NCBI GenBank assembly: GCA_032718475.1
Contig: JAUCBJ010002178.1
Location: forward strand, 1-64,000
Source: Nemertoderma westbladi
Lineage: Eukaryota > Xenacoelomorpha > Nemertodermatida > Nemertodermatidae
Length of the DNA: 64,000 nucleotides
Direction: 5' to 3'
Under the pieces are notes generated by a model. The model worked only from the letters and a program-made list of their open reading frames with translations. It was not told the origin of the DNA and ran no database searches. Shown one piece after another: positions 22,541 through 31,159 of the stretch; position 1 is the first letter of the stretch, and each line of letters opens with the position of its first letter. The position numbers were made by a program, and so were the translations under genes.

Positions 22541-23107
22541 ATAGTATTGTATATTCGGGGACTTTGCCCATTAAAACACGACATTTAGATTAAACAATAC
22601 AACAGACAAAAATAGCACAATAATATTATTCATTAGGGGATTTTAACAGTAATTAATTAATATTAATATAACACAACTAACTAGAATAGTAGGTAATTCA
22701 TAACATCCCAAATTGGGGACTTATATATAAATCGCAATTGCCGCACATTACTAATAATTCGGTTATTAGAGTTTAACACACGACGACGAAGGCTGAATGC
22801 CGACCTTCGACGTACACATAAGAACCTAGGCACCCGATTAAATGTAAACATTTCCGACGCACTGCAGTTAAATGGTAGCCGATGAAGTTTCCTAAATATT
22901 CTATGGTAAGCCATTTTAATTGAGTTCATAACATATACTGTATAAGTGTTCCATAAATTGCACCCATATATGCCCGTACAGAATGAAATAAATAATACAT
23001 TTTTGACCTGAGTAGTACAATGGGAGAACTTCCTAATAAGACCGTTACCCCTACGATAAATACCCCTTATTTGATTTTGTATATCTACTTTATCGTCCAT
23101 AAATCTG
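22541..23107 (-). pseudogene. LINE D, C-terminal region and 3' end
   Basis: The minus strand reads YRFMDDKVDIQNQIRGIYRR, GLIRKFSHCTTQVKNVLFIS, YGCNLWNTYTVYVMNSIKMA and YHRIFRKLHRLPF. This is the region after the RT thumb in the clade of LINEs that end ARGN.LLRKF..C. The 3' untranslated part runs to about 22541. It joins the 23696-24620 part once LINE C is removed. Confidence 0.75.
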
Positions 23108-23117
23108 TAAATAACCA

Positions 23118-23685
23118 CTACTACTAGGATCGGCATGCTGCATTGCAGCTGCATTTTTAAGAATGCTGTGCCGGCTTGTCAACAAAATTGCACCGCCACA
23201 ACTCCCTATCACCCATGACATTTGCTAGATCATCCGCATCTTTAAGGCCAGTGTCCTTTAAGATGCGTCTCAAGAAAGTCATGGGCTGTCCACCATGCTT
23301 ATTCACTCCATGAGGCTGCCAAAGTACAAGATTATGCACTGGCTGGTCCTCACGGCGAAAGCAATGTCCTGCAAAGCGGAGGCGGTTTTGTTCTAGTGTC
23401 AAGCTTGGGGGAACCAATGAGACACCTCCAATGTTATATAGTATCTGGTTGGAGATGTGTGCATTGTACTTGACACAATGAACCCGGCGTAGCATTCTTG
23501 TGAATGTGCCATCCAGAGATTTGGTGTCCTCAGCAGTTAGAGCCCAGCATGGACTCCCATAGAGGAGTACTGGAACTACTGCTGCTCTAAATAATCGGAC
23601 CTTAAGTTTCCGATTAATTCTCGGTGACTTCCAAATCCTGGAAAGCCTATTCAAGGCTGCCCATGCCTTTCCCTTACGCTTACGA
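23118..23685 (-). mobile_element. LINE C: 5'-truncated RTE-like insertion (family A) inside LINE D
   Basis: The 10-bp target duplication TAAATAACCA lies at 23108-23117 and 23686-23695. The minus strand encodes KGKAWAALNRLSRIWKSPRI, VPVLLYGSPCWALTAEDTKS, HISNQILYNIGGVSLVPPSL, RLRFAGHCFRREDQPVHNLV, LKDADDLANVMGDRELW and CNFVDKPAQHS, the intact C-terminal part of the family. The 3' end is ATGCAGCATGCCGATC followed by (TAG)n. No frame damage within 500 bp, so it is one of the youngest layers here. Confidence 0.9.
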
Positions 23686-23695
23686 TAAATAACCA

Positions 23696-24620
23696 ACTAG
23701 CTAAACCAACTGGAAAACTGCACCTAGCACTAGCACGAAAATACATACACTTTGTCTTTTTTAAGTTAAACTTTATATTATGTTCTTTAGCATAAGCACT
23801 AGCTAAATTTATTAATGCCTGCAAAGCCTGTGGACTGGTTGCCAAAAGTGACAAATCGTCCGCATACGAAAAATGATTTACCCTAATACCATTAACGTAG
23901 CATCCTAACCCACTGTCATTTAAGATGCTACTAAGCCAATCCATATACACATTATAGAAAACAGGCGAAATAACACTTCCCTGACGGGTGCCATTCGATA
24001 CCGTAAACAAAGTTGAGTGGCAGTTACCCCACTTAACATAAATTGTCTGTGACCTATACCAATAACACAATAGTCTAACTACAAACTTGGGGACACCCCG
24101 CTCCAATAATTTATTAAACAACTTCGAATGATTAACAAAATCGAATGCCTTCGAGGCATCAATGAAACAAATATATACTGACGTATTCTGGCTTAAATAA
24201 TAATGCACAATCTCCTTCAAAGCATATATACATAAATCTGTACTGTGTTTCGGTTTAAATCCAAATTGATTATGAGCTACGATAAGTTTATCAATATACC
24301 TGTCTAAGATAATACGTTCTAGAACCTTACATATAATGTTAGAGATGGCAACAGGCCTATAATTATTCTTATCCGTTAACTTCTCATTCATATTCTTAAT
24401 TACAGGTACAATATAACTTTGAATTAGTTTAGAAGGCATATAACCATGACCAAGTAAGGATGAAAGAAACAACGATAAATGCACTGATAATTCTAGTGGA
24501 GCATAAATTAGATGTTCCCCTGCTAGCCCATCAGAACCCCCAGCTTTACCCGTTGATAATTTACCAATGGCTTCGAGAACCTCCGAAGCTTCCGACGAGA
24601 ACGTCCGAAGCGAACAGAAA
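23696..24620 (-). pseudogene. LINE D, reverse transcriptase
   Basis: The minus strand reads AIGKLSTGKAGGSDGLAGEH, YMPSKLIQSYIVPVIKN, NNYRPVAISNIICKVLERII, FIDASKAFDFVNH (motif A Asp), GTRQGSVISPVFYN, NHFSYADDLSLLA (motif C YADD) and IKFNLKKTKCMYF. The RT core is intact from about 24610 to 23720. The endonuclease is absent (5' truncation near 24620). Orientation is opposite to X and Y. The clade is not certain; it is neither the RTE-like family nor the Z/X type. Confidence 0.85.
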
Positions 24621-24623
24621 ATC

Positions 24624-25072
24624 GCACTGTGTTTGCGATTTGGGTGGCAGCCACCAAAGCTTCCTTCACTATGTTAATGTGGGGCCGAACACTCCATATC
24701 GCATGTCTTACACTGTCCAAATGGTGGATACCCCAGCCTTCGCCATAATGAGGTAAGGGACTACTTGGCGGAGTTATTAGTCGAGGTTTCTCATGACGTG
24801 CAGATAGAACCGCACCTTCAACCAGTGGGTGGTGAACAGTTTAAACTGAGTAGTACCTCAACAGACCTGGATGCTCGACTGGATGTGGCAGCTTCTGGCA
24901 TATGGGGTGGACGCTTCCAGAAGCTCTTCATAGACGTGAAAGTTTTTAATTGTTATATTTATATTTAATTGATATATCTCATTATAAGTTTTTAGGTATA
25001 TTAAAAAAAAAAAAATGAAAGCATAAAACTTATTGACATGTTTTTGGTTAGACTCGTATTGTAGCTTCAGCG
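24624..25072 (+). pseudogene. Element Y, right part: possible PD-(D/E)XK-like nuclease end
   Basis: Resumes Y after LINE D: ALCLRFGWQPPKLPS, a Cys/His cluster (C.CGAEHSISHVLHCPNGG), RHNEVRDYLAELLVEVSHDV, EPHLQPVGGEQF and ARLDVAASGIWGGRF with LFIDVKVFN. The spacing RLD...(about 13)...DVKVF resembles a restriction-like (PD-(D/E)XK) core, and the Cys/His cluster a zinc knuckle, as in R2-type ORF ends. That functional reading is inference. An A-rich run at 25002-25014 precedes the 3' duplication. Joined to 22104-22540 the frame is FRDA|LCLRFGW, so the boundaries of LINE D are visible. Confidence 0.6.
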
Positions 25073-26783
25073 ATCAAATGCCATGAATGAAACTTTTCTA
25101 AATTTAGGGAACTTTTTTAATTGCTTGTCGACCACTATGGGCATTTATACCCTACCAGTCGACTCCGTACAAAACCGAGCTCATTTTTCATTTAAATGCG
25201 TGAGTCTATTAGAAGTAGACTATAGAATTGATCAATTAAATGAAAATAAGTCCTCTGGACCTTGTAAAATACCTACAAAAATAATAAGGGAAATTCGATC
25301 TCACATTTCGGGGCCGTTGCATTTTCTAATAAATCAATGTTTGACGAAATCTTTATTCCCAGACCATCTAAAATTGTCGAATATTTCCCCAATTTATAAA
25401 AAAGGTGATCTATTTGATGCTGCGAACTACAGACCAGTTGCAATAACGTCTCCTTTTGCCAAAGTTGTTGAAAAAATTATGTGTTCTCAAATACTTGAAT
25501 ATGTCAAAGATAATAAGCTTTTATACCCAAAACAATTTGGTTTCCGAAAAGGATTTTCTACTGTTGATGCTGTTACTTACTTAACTGAGAATTGGCGTCA
25601 ACATTTGAATGACAACAAATTTGTCGCAGCCGCATTTTTAGACCTAAGCAAAGCTTTCAACTCTATAAATCATGACATTTTGAATCACAGACTCAAACAT
25701 TTAGGCTTCCACTCGACTGCACTGAACCTCATACAAAATTACCTATTGAAAAGGAAGCAACGTGTTAAAGTAGAAAATACTTTTTCTGATTGGCTAACTG
25801 AAACAAGGGGCGTTCCCCAAGGTACCATTTTAGGGCCTCTATTATTTATGCTATATACCAATAACATTCCAGAACAACTGACAAATGTTTCAATTATACA
25901 GTATGCTGATGATACAGTTATTTATGTGGCTGACTCAGATCCAGAACAAGCTACAAAATTGTTAGAGTCGAATGTTCAGAAAATTCAAAAAATATTTAAT
26001 GATTCTCATTTGAAACTGAACCCGGACAAAACGGAATTTCTCCTTTTATCTCCGAAGCAAATCAGCCCAGAAAATAGAGCTGACTTCTCATCCATAAAAT
26101 TAAATGTAGGCTGCCCTGAACCTATTCCACAATCTCCATCAGTAAAATATCTGGGAGTGAACATTGATAACGAGCTAAATTGGAAAGATTACATAGGGAA
26201 AATGATCCAAAAAATGACTCTTACCATTTCTTGTTTACGAATAATAAAGGGTCAATTGCCCAATAAAACTAAATTGCAATTATATAAAACGCTTACTATG
26301 CCCTATCATAATTATTGTTGTCAGCTGCTTGTGTCTCTCCATGACAAACATGGTTCAAAGGAACTGCTTTATAAATTTGAAAAGGTACAAAATTACGCAT
26401 TACGCACTATTTTCGGGAAGAAAATTACCGACAGCAGTGGAACGGAGTTGAGGCAGAAAGGCGAAATTCCGTTACTCTCTGCAGTTCGAGAATATTATGC
26501 GCTTATATACTTTTACAAATATATGCATAAGCTTACAGAAGCTTTTAAAACTTTGGATCTGCCGTTTTTAGCAAAAAACAATATTAGGTTAAATCCACGA
26601 ACTGGGAATATCGTTATTCCAAAATCTAAAAATAGGTTTGGTCACGATAGTATAATTGTGAAATCGGTAAAATTATGGAATTCGCTCCATATCGATGTAA
26701 TCAAGTCACCAAACCTTGCAACTTTTAAACGACATTTGAAAAATATATTTGTAATTAAATACAGTCGAGAAGAAGTAACTTAG
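25073..26783 (+). CDS. LINE X ORF2, C-terminal half: reverse transcriptase
   Basis: A continuous 566-residue frame that continues X after the Y insertion (SNAM|NETFLNLGNFF). RT blocks: NKSSGPCKIPTKII, LSNISPIYKKGD, NYRPVAITSPFAKV, FGFRKGFSTVDAV, AAFLDLSKAFNSINHDIL (motif A Asp), GVPQGTILGPLLF, IIQYADDTVIYVA (motif C YADD) and HLKLNPDKTEF. The thumb and C-terminal region end with VKLWNSLHIDVIKSP. No stops. The APE-clade type is similar to but distinct from LINE Z. With 19907-22088 it would make an ORF2 of about 1,270 residues. Confidence 0.9.
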
Positions 26784-27280
26784 CTGGAGGCTCTTTATTG
26801 TCTGCCAGAGGGGGGGGGGGGGGGGGGGGGGGGGGTAACTGCTCCATAACGAAACCAAGGTTTCTGCATGGTTCAGCGGGTTGGGGGGGGGGGGGGGGTA
26901 GTAATATTTGTGCTCAACTAAATTTTTTTTATTTATTATATCTACTGTACTTACACATGTCTTATTTCCGGTATTACATACATAGGAGTAACATAGTTGC
27001 TCCTGTACACTGACGCTATTGTTCCAAATAATCATTTAGTGTGTATACATTGAATGCCCAGTGCAATTTTTTATCATAAATTCTCTGGTTTTAAGGATCA
27101 ATATAGAAATTATTATTATTATTATTATTATAAATATTTTTTGTTCTAAAACATTTTTTGTAAAAAATCTGGATTCTATTTAAAACGCATGGCATCGTCC
27201 TAAAACGTGTTTAAAATCAATAAAAAAAATTTTGAAAAAAAAATATTGTCAAAAATATTTTTAGAAATTTTTTTTTGAAA
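26784..27280 (+). other. LINE X 3' region with long G runs
   Basis: 26 G at 26810-26835 and 16 G at 26883-26898, each preceded by diverged copies of a CTGCCAG/CATGGTTCAGCG context. (ATT)n at 27109-27131 may be the LINE's 3' repeat tail. An AT-rich stretch then leads into the right TIR. No gene. Confidence 0.5.
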
Positions 27281-27758
27281 TTTATCAAAATATCAAATTG
27301 TTCTAAAAAAAACTGGTCTCTTTTTGAATGGCCTCAAAATGCAGCTTATTAGGCCCGTATATATATATTAGGCCATGGGAGCGTTATATAAAATGCTATA
27401 TCTCAAAAACGGCTCGACAGATTTTGAAAAAAATTTAGCAACGGTTTTCTGCCATCCATATCTATCGTTTTATAATAAAAAGAAATATAAAAAATATAAA
27501 AAAAATAATAAAAAGATTGCCCCCAGGGGTATGATACATTTGTCCTTCCATGTATATTTAGTATTCCATGGATAAAGCTTGTAAAGTTTGTAAGTAGACT
27601 GGTTAAAGTATTCTGTAAATGGATGTCGTGAAGCTGTGATTAGCTTATTGAAATATAGTTACGTCTAAGAAACTAAAACTGAACTTTATATTTCGATGTT
27701 TACTGTTAATGTAAGATAATTTTCATGATTAATTTTCATCATTAATTTTCATGAACGC

Positions 27759-28956
27759 ACGCACGCTGAAAGCACATAGCAAACAGGGTGACATTGTTGC
27801 TCTGGCAATGGAATATAACATCGACATCATCTGCATCCAAGAACATCGGATTTGTCATGAAGACACTGCCATGAAGTACAATGACATTGGTAATGGATAG
27901 ACGTTAGTAACAAGCTCAGTAGTAAGAAACTCGGCCAATGCATCAATGGTGGAGTTGGAATTCTGCTAAGCCCATTTGCACTTAAGACCCTAAACAACAT
28001 CGAATATATAAATTCCAGGGTTATGATCGCAAATTAAGTCAAAGAATCTCCCTGCTGTCATGACTTTTGTGGACTTCAAGAAGGCATTCGACTCCATCCA
28101 TAGAGGCAAAATGCTTGAAATCCTAAGAGCTTATCGAATACGAGACGTAATTCTTCAAGAATGCAGAAGTAGTAGATATCCGGCAACTACAGTCACAGAC
28201 ACCGACTTTGCGGATGACATCGCCCTGCTCTCTAATACACTAGCAGATGCACAGCTTCTACTAAATAAAGTGGAGAGGGCTGCAAAGAAGGTTGGATTGC
28301 ATATAAATGCTACCAAGACCGAATTTATGACCTTTAATGTTGATGGAAACTTGACAACCATTGATAATAATCAACTACTAAGGAAGGTCGACAACTTCCA
28401 GTACCTTGGATCATGGATAGAGAGTAGCAAAAAGGACATAGAAGTTAGGAAAGCAAAGGCTTGGGTAGCTCTATCAAAAATGGATACCATCTGGAAAGCA
28501 GATCTGTCCAGGCACCTGAAGACTAAGTTCTTTCGAGTCTCAGTGGAAATTGTATTTTTATACGGGGGTGAGACACTGACTAAATCACTTGAACAACGAA
28601 TTGATGGTTGCTACACAAGACTACTAAGGGCAGCCCTAAACATCAGCTGGAAACAACACATGACATACACCAAGCTATATGGTATAATACCACCTGTATC
28701 AACCACCCTCCTTGAATGCAGATTAAGGTTCAGTGGGCACTGCTGGCGAAGTAAAGACGAGGTCATACCAGATCTACTTTTCTGGCAACCAACTCATGGA
28801 ATGCGTAGTCGTGGACGACCCGCCATAACATATATAGATCAACTTGAAAGGGATACTGAACTTGAGAGAAACAAAATTGCGACAACAATGGAGAACGGGA
28901 AGCCTGGAAGGATCTCATTTCCACTGTCCGAGTTTGCTCGACCTAGTAGTAGTAGG
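27759..28956 (+). pseudogene. RTE-like LINE, internally deleted twice
   Basis: It starts with an endonuclease remnant (ALAMEYNIDIICIQEHRIC). It then jumps to RT motif A (MTFVDFKKAFDSIHRGKML at 28060) and jumps again to motif C (DTDFADDIALLS). The C-terminal part is complete: RKAKAWVALSKMDTIWKADL, LYGIIPPVSTTLLECRLRFS, GHCWRSKDEVIPDLLFWQP and GRPAITYIDQLERDTELE. It ends in (TAG)n at 28942-28956. The 313-residue frame at 28060-29001 stays open across the deletions. It is related to family A but is a separate subfamily; a tail-only copy sits at 8236-8318. Confidence 0.8.
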
Positions 28957-28994
28957 GTTTCTTTAACTTTACAACCAATTAACCCAATTTCTAT

Positions 28995-29490
28995 ATCTTA
29001 GCTATAAAACTTAATTTCCAGATTCCCTCTTCCTTCTCCATTTACTTTGAGACTTACTCCACTTAGAATTCTAATCAAATCCCAACCTAATACAATTTCC
29101 ATATCTGCGGCAATTTGATTTGTTACAATAAATCCCAACTGATTTCTTTGACTCCATTAATTGATAATACTGTTGTAAATATTACACTAATTTCTCCAGT
29201 CACAGATCCATCTCTGTCTCTCAACTTCCGTTCCTTAAAGTGTCCATAGACTGCATATTCGTTCATTGAAAATGCAGTCACTAGAACTCGTTTAAATTCA
29301 TCAACATACAGTTTCTGGTCATCAGATAGTTGACTTACTACGGTATATGCGGCACCCTCTAATGGTAACCATAAGTAAGTCCCGCGAGATTCCTCCTTTA
29401 GCCCAGACTCAATGATTAATACATCAAATGTATCATTGAACATTATCAACCATTCTATATTATCTCCATCACCATCGTATTTTTTTTACA
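28995..29490 (-). pseudogene. LTR-retroelement gag-protease remnant
   Basis: The minus strand reads YLWLPLEGAAYTVVSQLSDD, DEFKRVLVTAFSMNEYAVYG and HFKERKLRDRDGSV, a gag-like block. After a fusion it reads DMEIVLGWDLIRILSGVSL, the end of a retropepsin domain. The zinc knuckle and the protease active site are missing between them, so this is a deletion product. It lies antisense in GPCR intron 1. Confidence 0.5.
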
Positions 29491-29984
29491 TAATCTCGGA
29501 GCTTTGGAGCCATTAGATGAGGTCTTTATATTTAGTCAAGTAGTGAACAGTTTAGGTTTCACCGTTTAGTCAACACAGTATTTTTTGAACTCACCATACA
29601 TGTTTTCTTCTACACACACAGCCCGGTTAACTTATGCAATTGTGAAATGTTATTTATCCAGCACTATTCTCTATAACTTCAATACAGCAATATTTATAGT
29701 AAGGTACCAATCACCAAATCAGTAATAATAGTTATTCAGTTCAATATCAGATACCACTGGTAATTAATGCCTCTACCGCCAGACCGCTGTACCAGTTGCC
29801 TCAGTACACTACACAGTTCAGTTTTGTTCACATTGTTCAGTTTCAGAACTTCGCTTTTCCTGCACTACCCTGCTGTCTCTTGTCAGTCCACTCAAGCCCA
29901 TGGTTCCCTTCTAGCCCTTCTCACTCCCAGTCCTCTTGTTAGGTCCCCATGCAATTATAGTTTTTACAACTACTGTACTTTATA
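29491..29984. other. GPCR intron 1, 3' part
   Basis: No element recognised. Short repeated phrases (CAGTTCAGTTTTGTTCA / TTGTTCAGTTTCAG) only. Confidence 0.4.
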
Positions 29985-30108
29985 GGGACCTAAATTCACC
30001 TTGATGTAACTACAACGATTTGGTGACCTAAATTCACCTTGATGTAGCAGCAATGAGTTGGGGACCTAAATTCACCTTGATGTAACAACAATGATTTGGG
30101 GACCTATA
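29985..30108. repeat. 38-bp tandem repeat close to GPCR exon 2
   Basis: About 3.2 units of period 38 bp built on GGGGACCTAAATTCACC and TTGATGTAACAACAATGA. Degenerate GGGACCTA pieces continue to about 30180, some 80 bp before the splice acceptor. Confidence 0.85.
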
Positions 30109-30259
30109 TGCGCTTAAAGGGGACCAAGTTCGCAGTTGGGGACCTATATTCATGGGACCTAAATGCATATGGGACTTTAAATGCAAATGGGTTTTTGAAC
30201 CAGTTGCTGATAAACAACATTCAACTGTTTCTCTTGGATCTGGTATTTTGTATTTTTAG

Positions 30260-30438
30260 GTTCTATCTGTTGTTGACACAGTTGGCCTCATATGGGATTG
30301 CGTTATATCAATGCCATTGCCAATATTGGGTATTGTAACTGAAGCTTACTCTATTCTGACATGTAAAATATTTATGGTGCATAACTGGGGCTCATCTATG
30401 TCATCGGCTTGGATTTTAGTTGCTGTTACTGTTGACAG
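30260..30438 (+). CDS. Rhodopsin-family GPCR, exon 2 (TM2-TM3)
   Basis: Acceptor TATTTTTAG|GTT and donor GACAG|GTAATA. The 179 bp begin in phase 0 and end two bases into the Arg codon, which exon 3 completes. It encodes TM2 (VLSVVDTVGLIWDCVISM, with the conserved Asp at residue 70) and the first loop. Next come the conserved Cys99 at the start of TM3 and TM3 with SSAWILVAVTVDR. The DR of the DRY/DRF motif is residues 123-124. This is too short to stand out as an open frame; splice phases and receptor motifs on both sides support it. Confidence 0.85.
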
Positions 30439-31159
30439 GTAATACACTGTATTATTATATAGTTTATTCTTACAATTATGACTGTGAAATTATATTTAGA
30501 TAGTATTCAGATACACAGATACAGTATGTAATGTATTACACATCATTAAAATATAAAATCGTACTAAAGATAGATACTATACTCAGGATTACTGTCTTAT
30601 ATACTTATACTACTAACATATACTCACAGACAGATAACCTTGTTGTACTCGACATTATTCTGTATTATTTTTACTGGATTACCCTGCTTCCCTCTAAGCT
30701 GGAGATGGCCGTGTTGCCAAAAATCACTAAATGGGAAGACAGGCTATTGCTATTTCGCTATTTCAGATTACCTGTGGATGGTGGAGTAATGCCTATCAGG
30801 CCTCATCAGTAGTGCTAGCCAGTTCAGCCACTGGCCCCTCATACTCACATTTCCCATCTAATCCACTTCTACTGAACAGGCAGTCTTAAGTTGCATACCC
30901 AATTAGCCACCCTCTAGCGATTTCTGGAAAACCTTACTTTGAGGACATCTGGGAATATCCCTAATTTGTCCATTGTCCCGGGATATTCCGGGGATGGACA
31001 AGCTGGGGACATGACATTGTGCGATATAAAAGCTGAAATTCGGAGGGATATTCCTGGGACATCCCCGGGATATCTACAAATTTTATATTGAAATACATTG
31101 GACATCCCAGGGATATCTCCAAATTTTATATTGAATTACATTTCACCATGCATATCCCG
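30439..31159. other. GPCR intron 2, 5' part, with a short tandem duplication
   Basis: At about 31055-31143, two ~43-bp units (GGACATCCC.GGGATATCT.C and AAATTTTATATTGAA.TACATT) stand in tandem. GGGATATTCC-like palindromic pieces recur from 30945 to 31165. No gene. Confidence 0.5.

Larger units (their letters stand above)
18785..27569. mobile_element. Long-TIR element (or split MITE) with 9-bp target duplication
   Basis: Bases 18785-19043 and 27281-27569 are inverted copies of each other over ~260-290 bp. Both start ATGGAATACTAAATATACA and share GGACAAATGTATCATACC, CTATCGTTT, GGGAGCGTTATATAAAATGCTA and AAAGAGACCAGTTTTA. The pair is flanked by the direct repeat GGATAAAGC (18776-18784 and 27570-27578), a 9-bp target duplication of Mutator-like length. 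No transposase is seen. The interior is LINE X with its nested insertions. The simplest reading is a palindromic MITE invaded by LINE X; cargo carried within a DNA transposon is the alternative. Confidence 0.8.

Noticed and set aside
26706-27013. Frames containing poly-Pro or poly-Gly
   Set aside because: Produced by the G26 and G16 homopolymers; not protein-like outside them.
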